A stretch of 10,906 nt of DNA from Candidatus Hermodarchaeota archaeon (GCA_016840595.1 JAEOSA010000048.1:1-10906), one strand, 5' to 3'. Positions 1 to 6,275 are shown, counted from the first letter of the stretch. Notes: a model not told the origin generated them from the sequence alone. A program made the numbers and translations.

Positions 1-114
1 GTTTCTCACCTAAAGTCTTCTGATTGTTTCACGTGGAGCATAATAAGCTGAATTTTGAAGTTACTAACGCTGTTGGACTAGCACAATACCTAAGTACCCT
101 CAAGTATGCGTCAG

Positions 115-134
115 GTGACCAGAATTCTGGTCAC
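115..134. promoter_or_regulatory. Perfect 20-bp palindrome, probable operator
   Basis: GTGACCAGAATTCTGGTCAC is a perfect 20-bp palindrome. Its core, TGACCAG-N4-CTGGTCA, recurs with one half-site mismatch and the same 4-base spacer at 1144-1161, upstream of the MFS gene. Such dyads are typical binding sites for dimeric helix-turn-helix repressors. It overlaps the stop codon of the truncated ORF at 131-256. I cannot see which gene it controls; a leftward gene beyond the window edge is possible. Bases 1-114 hold nothing else I recognise. Confidence 0.6.
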
Positions 135-256
135 AAAGTTACAGCTTGTTCAACTAAAATGATACGAGTTGGATAGTTTTTGTTCGATGGATGCCCTTCT
201 CTCCTCGGATAACAAAGATGATAAGAAAATTCAGTCCACACCCAAGATGGAATCAT
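131..256 (-). pseudogene. Truncated third copy of the small membrane-protein array
   Basis: A 41-codon leftward frame starts at ATG 254-256 directly after a GAGGTGAC ribosome binding site and ends at TGA 131-133. Its first residues, MIPSW, match the start of the neighbour at 266-616 (MMPSW), and the DNA across the junction is a near-exact copy of the junction at 601-635. After the first few codons the similarity stops. There is no membrane segment, and the rest (VWTEFSYHLCYPRRE...) looks non-coding. The simplest reading is a duplication remnant that lost its body. A short functional peptide cannot be excluded, but nothing supports it. Confidence 0.5.
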
Positions 257-275
257 GTCACCTCATCATTTCTTT
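241..275. repeat. Direct repeat copy A across a gene junction
   Basis: These 35 bases match 601-635 at 32 positions, with no gaps and an offset of exactly 360 bp. The unit covers the stop codon of one small membrane-protein gene, the GAGGTGA ribosome binding site and the first codons of the next. It is evidence that the array grew by tandem duplication. Confidence 0.8.
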
Positions 276-616
276 AAATCATTATTATTCGAAAAATTTA
301 GATGAGCTAGGAATCCAAAACCGACAATCAACGCAAGATATCCATAGATTATCACATAAGAATACATTAGAATGCCACTACCCAATGGATACAAAATTAT
401 GGCACTCAATCCAACAAAAGCAGCAAAACAAAATGACACTGCTGAGAAGACAACAAATTTATTGGCTGTTTCTTTTCTTGATTTGATTTTTCTGTGAAAT
501 GCCACAATCCAAATCATTGTTAGTCCAATGATTACTAGAATGCAGATGACTATTACAGCACCAAAACAGATAGTTTCCCACATTTTTGTAATGTCGTATC
601 CCCATGATGGCATCAT
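266..616 (-). CDS. Small three-helix membrane protein, array member 2
   Basis: I do not recognise the family. The 116-residue product has a short GYD-containing N-terminus (residues 6-8), a hydrophobic segment at about 16-40, a basic loop (HRKIKSRKETANK, 41-53), and two more hydrophobic segments at about 54-76 and 81-107, with a short polar tail. It is a paralogue of the next gene upstream (626-1015), which shares the N-terminal GYD, the basic RKE loop after the first helix and the overall layout. Translation may begin at either of two tandem ATGs (614-616 or 611-613). The GAGGTGA site at 618-624 lies 1 base from the first and 4 from the second, so the second may be favoured. It starts 9 bases after the stop of the upstream gene and is probably co-transcribed with it. 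Confidence 0.75.
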   Translation of the reverse strand: MMPSWGYDITKMWETICFGAVIVICILVIIGLTMIWIVAFHRKIKSRKETANKFVVFSAVSFCFAAFVGLSAIILYPLGSGILMYSYVIIYGYLALIVGFGFLAHLNFSNNNDLKK

Positions 617-635
617 GTCACCTCATCATTTCCTT
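601..635. repeat. Direct repeat copy B across a gene junction
   Basis: Partner of the repeat at 241-275, with mismatches only at 605, 611 and 633. It contains the TGA stop of the 626-1015 gene, the GAGGTGA ribosome binding site and the MMPSW start of the 266-616 gene. Confidence 0.8.
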
Positions 636-1015
636 GGAATATTCTCTTTTGAATTGCCAAGAACCAACAAGAAGACATAGGCAATAATCAACGGCAACGC
701 TGCCCATATTGTTGGTTCTCTAATGAAGAGAAATTGATTAAGTGCAATGATTTGTCCAATGAGTATGAGAATACCAATATCAAAGAGCCAATATACTATG
801 GCGTTAATACCAAAATAAATTGCAATAATGAACAATACCATTGTAAAAACTGTAATAATCCCAAATGACTGCGCTATCCTCTCTTTTCGGATTCTCGTAA
901 ACCTAATCGCTAAACGAAAAACTGCAAGAAGCCCAAATATCGCTAGAACGAATATAGCCACACTAATAATAGGAAAAATTCTCCACGATGAATCGTAACC
1001 ATGGTAATACGGCAT
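626..1015 (-). CDS. Small four-helix membrane protein, array member 1
   Basis: This 129-residue membrane protein of unrecognised family begins MPYYHGYD. Hydrophobic segments lie at about 13-38, 51-75, 76-97 and 102-120, and a basic loop (RFTRIRKERIAQ, about 39-50) follows the first helix. It is paralogous to the protein encoded at 266-616; even the DNA around the two starts is similar (GATGCC, then ATGG, then TACGA). ATG 1013-1015 is supported by a GAGGG ribosome binding site 6 bases upstream. A good TATA box at 1063-1071 predicts a leader of about 25 nt. It heads a leftward operon and is divergent from the MFS gene at 1321, with which it may share regulation. No catalytic motif is visible; a small integral membrane role is all that can be claimed. 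Confidence 0.78.
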   Translation of the reverse strand: MPYYHGYDSSWRIFPIISVAIFVLAIFGLLAVFRLAIRFTRIRKERIAQSFGIITVFTMVLFIIAIYFGINAIVYWLFDIGILILIGQIIALNQFLFIREPTIWAALPLIIAYVFLLVLGNSKENIPRK

Positions 1016-1060
1016 CGGATTCCCTCATTACTCACCTACTGAAGAGAGATTATCAAGGGC

Positions 1061-1080
1061 AACTTATAATCTTTCGGAAA
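1061..1080 (-). promoter_or_regulatory. BRE/TATA promoter of the membrane-protein operon
   Basis: On the minus strand, CCGAAA (BRE-like) runs directly into GATTATAAG (1063-1071). The predicted start of transcription, about 27 bases on, is near 1040, leaving a leader of about 25 nt that carries the ribosome binding site. The same 9-mer GATTATAAG serves the + strand gene at 6340, which supports both calls. Confidence 0.65.
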
Positions 1081-1097
1081 TTAGGTAGGAATATGCA

Positions 1098-1131
1098 GCT
1101 AGTATGGTCATGAATCAGAAGCACTACTAGC
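1098..1131. repeat. 7-bp inverted repeat with 20-base spacer in the divergent region
   Basis: GCTAGTA (1098-1104) and TACTAGC (1125-1131) are exact inverted copies. A TGGTCA hexamer (1105-1110) follows the left arm directly. The repeat lies upstream of the leftward TATA box, a position suited to a regulator site; function is inferred only. Confidence 0.4.
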
Positions 1132-1143
1132 AATATTTCCAAG

Positions 1144-1161
1144 TGAACAGGAATCTGGTCA
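1144..1161. promoter_or_regulatory. Operator-like dyad TGAACAG-N4-CTGGTCA
   Basis: This imperfect 18-bp dyad has the same half-sites and spacer as the perfect palindrome at 115-134, with one half-site mismatch. Further TGACCA/TGGTCA hexamers lie at 1105-1110, 1188-1193 and 1290-1295. Four hexamers in 200 bases, counting the one in this dyad, against an expectation of about 0.1, suggest a multi-site regulator-binding region between the divergent operon and the MFS gene. The regulator is not encoded in the window. Confidence 0.55.
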
Positions 1162-1215
1162 GTTCTTCGCATATTCTATATGTAGACTGACCACACCCCT
1201 AGCGGTATTGGTGAA

Positions 1216-1243
1216 TTGGATAAGTAAATAACGAATTATCCAA
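1216..1243. promoter_or_regulatory. Inverted repeat TTGGATAA-N12-TTATCCAA upstream of the MFS gene
   Basis: Two exact 8-bp arms have centres 20 bp apart, about two helical turns. The spacer holds an AT-rich, TATA-like stretch (GTAAATAA, 1224-1231) that could start transcription near 1255 and give a 66-nt leader for the gene at 1321. A protein bound to the arms would cover that element. The promoter itself is uncertain; GCATAAG at 1278-1284 is an alternative TATA. Confidence 0.45.
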
Positions 1244-1320
1244 ACTGCACACAATCCATTCAACAAGGTTACAGATTGCATAAGTTGACTGACCAGACCA
1301 AAACATCGTAGTGATAGAAT

Positions 1321-2781
1321 ATGCCTGATGATACTGGCGATGAAAAATCTGAAATTTCAGAGTTACATATGTCAACAGATCCGATTACGCCTCCTCTGGA
1401 ACCAGCACCAGAAACGCCTCCTCCAGAAGAGGGGCCCAAGACTGAGAAAGGGTTTTGGGCATCAATCAAGACGGTTTTAACTTATCGGAGTTATTCTGTT
1501 TACCTGGTGACATCGTGGATTCTTGGGATCTTTGGTATCATCATGGAAAGTTATCTAATGCTCTTTCTCCGAGACTTCATGCTTCTCACTATTCCTGATC
1601 CAAACCTAGTCTACATCGCCATTGGATTCTTCATTGTCATTTTCATGGCAGTTGAATTAGTTGCACGGTTCTTTGGCGGTTACGTCGGAGATAACTATAA
1701 CCGAAAATGGTTATCAGTCCTCACGATGTCAATTGCGGGAGTTGGAATGCTTGTCATGGGTCTAAGCACCAACATTCCTTTCCTCCTAAGTGGAGGTCTA
1801 ATTATGGCTGGAACCGCTCTGTTTGCCAGTGGTTCCACTGCATACATCTATGAGCAAATGCCCCATGAACACAGTGGCTTAGCCATGGGATTATTCCAAA
1901 CCAGCAGTGGATTTGGCTTAATTGGGTTGGGTCTGGTTACCTATTTTCTGGCGATTGGTGTCTCATTTGTTGCCACAATCCAACTCGTTTTCCTGATAGG
2001 AGCAATCTGTTACTTCGTTGCTGCAGCAATTCGTACCGTATTCCTTGCACCAGCAATCCCGATTAAACGACAAAACCAATCAAAAAATCGTGCGCGTGAA
2101 TTTATTAGGCAAAATGCAAACGCTCTCAAGCTCCTTTTAATTATTCTTCCAACATTTATGGCAGTACTCATATTAGACGCGTTAAGTGATGGCTTCTATC
2201 GTTTTGTCAGCATCCTCTATCTCAACGAAGCCCTAGCCTTCACATATGGGGAAATTAGTTTGATGTTGATTATCGTCCTTGGGTTTTCTATTCCATTGTC
2301 AATTACTGTCGGAGGCTTCTTTGATAAACGCGGAAGTCGTCGAGCCATTCTAATTGTCTACAGTGTCATGCCCTTTACCCTATTGCTCCTCATCTTAGCT
2401 CCAATCTTTCCATACTGGCTCCCCTCTAATCTTGTTGTTCCAATAACAACGACTTTTCCGATTCTTGAGCCCCTGTTGAGTACAGCGTTTATCGCTATTG
2501 CAATGAAACGAATCAATGACATTCTGTGGATGACTTTAATTCTGACTTATCTTCGGAAGGCGATGCCACGATCAGAAACTGCCAAGATGCTAAGCATCTT
2601 TATGATTGTAATTATGATTGCCTTTATCATAACACCAGTGCCATCAGCACTCCTCTACACCTACCTAGGAGCAATCCCCGTGCTCACAATTGCACTAGTC
2701 CTTAACCTGTTTATCATAGGAATCCTCATTTTCGCGAATATCGAACCAAAACCAATTCCGGAAGAATATCAGAACCTCTGA
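1321..2781 (+). CDS. MFS-type transporter with a proline-rich cytoplasmic N-terminus
   Basis: This is a major facilitator superfamily permease of 486 residues, presumably a proton-coupled exporter in the cytoplasmic membrane; the substrate cannot be read from the sequence. An acidic, proline-rich, probably disordered tail occupies residues 1-40, followed by about 12 hydrophobic segments. The MFS motif A appears between helices 2 and 3 (GGYVGDNYNRKWL, 119-131) and its second-half counterpart between helices 8 and 9 (GGFFDKRGSRRA, 331-342). ATG 1321 is the first possible start because TGA at 1312-1314 is in frame just upstream; the ribosome binding site is weak. It is divergent from the small membrane-protein operon across a 305-bp region rich in dyads, so expression is probably under a dedicated repressor. 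It is not closely similar to the MFS protein encoded at 2809-4092. Confidence 0.88.
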   Translation: MPDDTGDEKSEISELHMSTDPITPPLEPAPETPPPEEGPKTEKGFWASIKTVLTYRSYSVYLVTSWILGIFGIIMESYLMLFLRDFMLLTIPDPNLVYIAIGFFIVIFMAVELVARFFGGYVGDNYNRKWLSVLTMSIAGVGMLVMGLSTNIPFLLSGGLIMAGTALFASGSTAYIYEQMPHEHSGLAMGLFQTSSGFGLIGLGLVTYFLAIGVSFVATIQLVFLIGAICYFVAAAIRTVFLAPAIPIKRQNQSKNRAREFIRQNANALKLLLIILPTFMAVLILDALSDGFYRFVSILYLNEALAFTYGEISLMLIIVLGFSIPLSITVGGFFDKRGSRRAILIVYSVMPFTLLLLILAPIFPYWLPSNLVVPITTTFPILEPLLSTAFIAIAMKRINDILWMTLILTYLRKAMPRSETAKMLSIFMIVIMIAFIITPVPSALLYTYLGAIPVLTIALVLNLFIIGILIFANIEPKPIPEEYQNL

Positions 2782-2821
2782 GGCTAGATGAGTTTTAGGA
2801 AATCGTGATTAGTCAGAGGTT
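2773..2821. terminator. Inverted repeat across two convergent stop codons
   Basis: AACCTCTGA (2773-2781) and TCAGAGGTT (2813-2821) are exact 9-bp inverted copies separated by 31 bases. Each arm lies in the last codons of one of the two convergent MFS genes. Transcripts from either side could form the same stem, so a bidirectional termination or 3'-end stabilising role is plausible. No long T tract follows, and archaeal termination does not need hairpins, so the functional claim is weak. Confidence 0.35.
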
Positions 2822-4092
2822 TTCGGTTCATGGACGAAAGGTAACAAGATTGCCGCGATGAATGTTAGGAGTAGGGCTAATCCAAAGGTGTAACTTGGTC
2901 CTAGGAAAACCCATAGCAATCCTGCCATGACACTAGCTGGAAGTAATGCGATTCCGACAAGCATCTGATAAAGCCCAAGAATACTCGCCCGAACCTTCAG
3001 TGGTGAGAGTTCGGAGATGAGGGCACTTTGCATTGGAACTGTTGCACCGATGCTGATACCGTAGAATATGAGGGCAAACAAGACTGTCCAAAAGTTTGGA
3101 GTAAATAGGAAAATGGCACACATGCCCCCAAAGAAGATGAATCCGATGAGAATGGTGCGTCGCCTCCCAATACGATCACCTAATCTTCCTAGCGGTGCTG
3201 AAGTCAGGGCAGCTGCTAGTGTGAATACCAGATAGGCCACTGGAACGCCCAGAATGGGATTAATCGCTGGTGGAATAATAAAGATGCCAGCGTACAGTGT
3301 AACTAGCGACCAACTAAACGAGGCAAGGGCAAAGACGACACTCAATATAATAAAAATCGTTAGGCTCCTGTTTATCCCGCTTAAACGGAAGTCTGTTTTA
3401 CCAGGTTCTTTTCGATAATCTTTGATCTTGAAAATGATAACCAATGCACCTATGAAAGTAGGGATTGCTGCCAAAAGGAACAGGAGTCGAATACTCATTA
3501 GCAAATCGAATCCATAAACAAGTGTAAGCCAAGGGAAAACGAACGTTACAAAGGTAATCGTGATGAGGATACCGGCTGTTGCTCCGGTGTGGTCAGCTGT
3601 CCTTAACCAACCAAAGTTTTTACCACGGGTTTCGTGAGTAGATACATCCGCCACCATGGCGTCTCGCGGTGCACCACGAACTTTTCCTGCGCGGTCTAGA
3701 ATTTTGGCAGGTATCAGCCATTGCCATGTAGGTGAGAAAGCATAGACGATGCGGGATGAAGCACCCATCATGTAACCAGACCATATGAAGGGTTTTCTCT
3801 TCTGGATTCTATCAGACCATATTCCTGAAATTCCTTTGAGCATGTTTACAACAAGGTCACCCGTCCCATCAATTATGCCGAGGATCAATGGGGTTAACCC
3901 TGGTGGAGATAATAAGCCGACGAAGATTGGCCAGATGGAGAATACAATATCACTTCCCATATCGTTAAGGAAGGATGCAGTACCAAAAGTTCGAACGACG
4001 GTGTTTTCTGATGGAACATCACTCAGAAGATCTTTATCGGAAGAAGGCACTTCGTTCAAGATGAACTCCTCCAGAGAGGAGTCTATGAACAT
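2809..4092 (-). CDS. MFS transporter of the 'LND-DRxGK-RGAPRD' type
   Basis: A 427-residue permease with a polar N-terminal tail (about 1-30) and about 12 hydrophobic segments. It carries the signatures of a widespread prokaryotic MFS subfamily: SFLNDMGSDIVFSIWPIF at the first helix (40-57), motif A SGIWSDRIQKRKP (89-101), DRAGKVRGAPRDAMVAD (133-149), GKNFGWLRTADHTGATAG (157-174) and a second-half motif A GRLGDRIGRRR (302-312). From memory the family pattern is DRxGKGxRxAPRD, so the glycine after K137 seems to be missing here. The substrate is unknown; relatives are annotated as drug or metal/anion exporters without firm evidence. ATG 4090-4092 lacks a clear ribosome binding site; AATTAAAG (4111-4118) could be a TATA for a nearly leaderless transcript. 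A tnpB relic lies directly upstream. Confidence 0.87.
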   Translation of the reverse strand: MFIDSSLEEFILNEVPSSDKDLLSDVPSENTVVRTFGTASFLNDMGSDIVFSIWPIFVGLLSPPGLTPLILGIIDGTGDLVVNMLKGISGIWSDRIQKRKPFIWSGYMMGASSRIVYAFSPTWQWLIPAKILDRAGKVRGAPRDAMVADVSTHETRGKNFGWLRTADHTGATAGILITITFVTFVFPWLTLVYGFDLLMSIRLLFLLAAIPTFIGALVIIFKIKDYRKEPGKTDFRLSGINRSLTIFIILSVVFALASFSWSLVTLYAGIFIIPPAINPILGVPVAYLVFTLAAALTSAPLGRLGDRIGRRRTILIGFIFFGGMCAIFLFTPNFWTVLFALIFYGISIGATVPMQSALISELSPLKVRASILGLYQMLVGIALLPASVMAGLLWVFLGPSYTFGLALLLTFIAAILLPFVHEPKTSD

Positions 4093-4101
4093 AAGTGCCT
4101 T

Positions 4102-4224
4102 TTATCCCTTTAATTCGTTCAGGTGAACTACCCCGCCTTGAAGGGCGGAGTTTCCTGCTTCATTCCATCGACCAGTGCTGATTAGTTCACAGGCTCTACT
4201 CGCCGTTCCAGCGATGTTATCCAG
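4102..4224 (-). pseudogene. Relic of the 3' end of an IS200/IS605-family tnpB
   Basis: On the minus strand an open stretch reads DNIAGTASRACELISTG, then WNEAGNSALQGGVVHLN, and ends at TAA 4102-4104. The pattern N-(T/I)-A-G-T-A-x-x-A-C, followed by EAG and GGVVH, is what I know as the C-terminal tail of TnpB proteins, after the zinc finger and RuvC motifs. A TGA lies in frame at 4225-4227, and no RuvC or zinc-finger codons are found upstream, so only about 40 codons survive. In intact elements this stretch overlaps the omegaRNA (reRNA) scaffold and the right end. The element would have been oriented leftward, towards the MFS gene at 2809-4092. Confidence 0.6.
4131..4150. mobile_element. IS605-type right-end-like hairpin
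   Basis: CCCCGCCTTGAAGGGCGGAG forms a CCGCC/GGCGG stem (4133-4137 with 4144-4148) around a TTGAAG loop. The CTACCCCGCC...GGGCGGAGTTTCCTGC context is a familiar signature at the 3' end of tnpB-carrying elements in archaea and bacteria, recalled rather than searched. No second element end is evident, so this is a solo relic or a small non-autonomous derivative. Confidence 0.55.
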
Positions 4225-4261
4225 TCATAGTGCCTTGATTCTCGGTCACTATAGCCGGAAC
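4205..4261 (-). other. Nested inverted repeats beside the tnpB relic
   Basis: GTTCC (4205-4209) pairs with GGAAC (4257-4261), and inside it ATAGTG (4227-4232) pairs with CACTAT (4247-4252) around a 14-base loop. Nested stems directly 5' of the right-end hairpin, in element orientation, fit the layout of an omegaRNA scaffold. I see no promoter, and transcription is unproven. The rest of the 248-base gap up to 4340 shows nothing recognisable. Confidence 0.35.
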
Positions 4262-4340
4262 CTCTACTTGAAATTATTATGAATAGATATTAACACCACG
4301 AATTATCTCCGCTTTGAATGGACAAGAATTTCTCGAAGTG

Positions 4341-6182
4341 TTAGATAAAAAGTGAAGCAGCATAGGTCTTGGCAAAGTCAGAGTGACGGGCTAAATCTAC
4401 AAATTCAACTGATTTCGCGAGGCGAGTTGCATGATTGCGTTGGGTAGTCGAAAGGAGAGCAAGTTGAGCACCGCTCAAAGCAGCATTACCTACAAAGGAG
4501 ACTTTGTCTAAGGGAATTTTGGGTATAAGTCCTATTCGCTGAGCACTGGCAGGATTGAGATAATTCCCAAACGCACCTGCTATGAAAACATGACCAAGGT
4601 TAGCTGGTTTGAGTTTTTGGTGTTGGAGAAGGAGGGTGTACCCTGTTTGAATGGCGGCTTTGGCGAGAAGGAGTTGTGAGACGTCGTGTTCAGAAAGAAG
4701 TATGGGAGACTGACCTGTTCCTGTTAGGGGATTATAGATGACTATTGATCGTGTTTTTCCCTCAGAGACTAGATGGGATTTCGCTTGTTTTGTGAATCGT
4801 CCCTTAGATGAGAGAAGATCGGCTTCTGTGAGTTGAGCGATGGCATCGACGACACCGGAGCCACAGACTCCGATAGGGGTGGCTTCATCGATAGTAGTAA
4901 TTTTAAATTCCATTGAGGTTTTGTCCAGTATTAGTCGTTCGATGGCTCCACTGACAGCTTTCATTCCATATTCGATTTGGGCACCTTCAAAGGCTGGACC
5001 TGCTGCACAGGATGTGGCTGATATGTGTTCTCGATTTCCAAGGATGACTTCGCTGTTTGTTCCGATATCGATGAGTAGACAGGGTTTCTTTTGTTGGTGC
5101 AGGCTAGTGGCGAGGATATCCGCAATTGCGTCTGCTCCAACATAACCCGCAATATTGGGTAGAACATATACAGCTGTTTGTGAGGGAAGTTGGAGACTTA
5201 GCTGATTAGCTTGGGACTCAATTGGTCCACGGAAAGGGGGAGTAAAAGGTCCATAAGCGAGATGAGTGGTATCTAGTCCAAGGAAAAGACTCGTCATGAC
5301 AGTATTGCCAACAACCACCAGCTCATAGATACGCTCGGATTGAACCCCTTTTGAAGTGAGAGAGTCTAAGATGGCGTTTATCCCTTCTATTACAGCAGAT
5401 TGGAGTTCAACTAGATTCTCGGGACTAACAGCGGCGTAACTGAGGCGAGTCATGATATCTTCGCCAAAACGCAGTTGAGGATTTTCTACTCCAGCGGAGG
5501 CCACAGGCGAGCCTGTGGCAAGTGAAAATAAACTTCCTACGAGTTTGGATGTTCCAATATCTAGGGCGACACCATACATGATTTCTCGAGCATCACCCGC
5601 ATGAATATCCAAGAGTTGTGAGTTATTTCGGATTACCAGAGTCACCTGACCACTAGCCTTTCTAACAGCGTTAGGCGTTTTGGCGATAACGGGTAAGGGA
5701 TACTCCCAGCGGATCTTCATTTTTTGTCCGAAGAAATCAGATAATCCCATTATGACTCTTTCTGTATCAGGAATCGAAGAATCTGGATCAACTGGTGGAA
5801 CATCGATTAGGATGGCCTTTAGTGCCGGTTTCAATTTTATTGTCTTCATTTTGCCAGCAATCTGAATACGTCTGCGTACGTTTCTCATAGCAGCAGGTAT
5901 CATGACAATAATGTCCTGTTTTCCAATCACCTTAGTCTGGCAAGCTAGTCGAAATCCAGCTTTTCGATTTTTGATAGTTAAAAGCGAACGCTCAGCAGCT
6001 GTGGGTTTATTTACCGCCCCTAACGGTTTGACGTGAACACGACATTTACCACATGTGCCTTTTCCCCCACAGTCAGAACGTAATTGCAATCCACCTCGAT
6101 GTGCAATCTCAAAAAGAGTTTCGCCTGATTTCGCTGAAATTTGACGACCTTCTGGTTCAAAGGTTACTTTCCTATCAGACAA
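4341..6182 (-). CDS. RACo-like ferredoxin/ASKHA ATPase (DUF4445), reductive activator of corrinoid proteins
   Basis: This 613-residue protein has the architecture of RACo, which uses ATP to return Co(II) corrinoid proteins to active Co(I). A plant-type [2Fe-2S] domain comes first, with ligands C38, C44, C47 and C81 (DCGGKGTCGKC, then LACQT). A linker of about 110 residues follows, then an actin-like ASKHA domain from about 203: phosphate-1 DIGTSK (208-213), VVGNTVM (290-296), phosphate-2 DIGTNSE (372-378), SCAAGPAFEG (391-400), GVCGSGVVDA (438-447) and IAGAFGNYL (534-542). All expected motifs are intact. The start is TTG 6180-6182: an in-frame TAG lies upstream, no ATG intervenes, and GGAG sits 10 bases before it. 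A TATA box (6249-6257) predicts a leader of about 44 nt. The gene appears monocistronic. No corrinoid protein, MtaA- or MttB-like methyltransferase is adjacent, so its target must be encoded elsewhere. Confidence 0.88.
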   Translation of the reverse strand: MSDRKVTFEPEGRQISAKSGETLFEIAHRGGLQLRSDCGGKGTCGKCRVHVKPLGAVNKPTAAERSLLTIKNRKAGFRLACQTKVIGKQDIIVMIPAAMRNVRRRIQIAGKMKTIKLKPALKAILIDVPPVDPDSSIPDTERVIMGLSDFFGQKMKIRWEYPLPVIAKTPNAVRKASGQVTLVIRNNSQLLDIHAGDAREIMYGVALDIGTSKLVGSLFSLATGSPVASAGVENPQLRFGEDIMTRLSYAAVSPENLVELQSAVIEGINAILDSLTSKGVQSERIYELVVVGNTVMTSLFLGLDTTHLAYGPFTPPFRGPIESQANQLSLQLPSQTAVYVLPNIAGYVGADAIADILATSLHQQKKPCLLIDIGTNSEVILGNREHISATSCAAGPAFEGAQIEYGMKAVSGAIERLILDKTSMEFKITTIDEATPIGVCGSGVVDAIAQLTEADLLSSKGRFTKQAKSHLVSEGKTRSIVIYNPLTGTGQSPILLSEHDVSQLLLAKAAIQTGYTLLLQHQKLKPANLGHVFIAGAFGNYLNPASAQRIGLIPKIPLDKVSFVGNAALSGAQLALLSTTQRNHATRLAKSVEFVDLARHSDFAKTYAASLFI

Positions 6183-6248
6183 TGCAATTGGACTCCATTC
6201 AGAATGACTTGAGATAGTATCGTTTTTCTACAATAATTGGACCGCTGT

Positions 6249-6264
6249 AATTTTAAACCGTCGG
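6249..6264 (-). promoter_or_regulatory. TATA promoter of the RACo-like gene
   Basis: The minus strand reads CCGACGG followed by TTTAAAATT (6249-6257). Transcription would start near 6226, about 44 nt ahead of the TTG start. It lies back to back with the + strand promoter at 6276-6290 in a 157-bp divergent gap. Confidence 0.5.
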
Positions 6265-6275
6265 ACCTATGGTTA

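Noticed and set aside
169..486. 105-codon + frame starting at TTG 169
   Set aside because: It is antisense to the truncated third start and most of the 266-616 gene, lacks a ribosome binding site and shows no protein-like pattern. The minus strand gene has clear membrane helices and a ribosome binding site.
1157..1193. TGGTCAGT ... ACTGACCA as a transcription terminator or structured RNA
   Set aside because: The arms (1157-1164 and 1186-1193) are better explained as two copies of the same operator half-site in opposite orientation; the 21-base loop and lack of a T tract do not suit a terminator.
4131..4150. CRISPR repeat or intrinsic terminator reading of the GC hairpin
   Set aside because: There is only one copy and no spacer array, and no T tract follows on either strand. 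The surrounding tnpB-tail codons explain it better.
4840..5145. + strand frame inside the RACo-like gene
   Set aside because: Shadow of the strongly conserved ASKHA domain on the minus strand.
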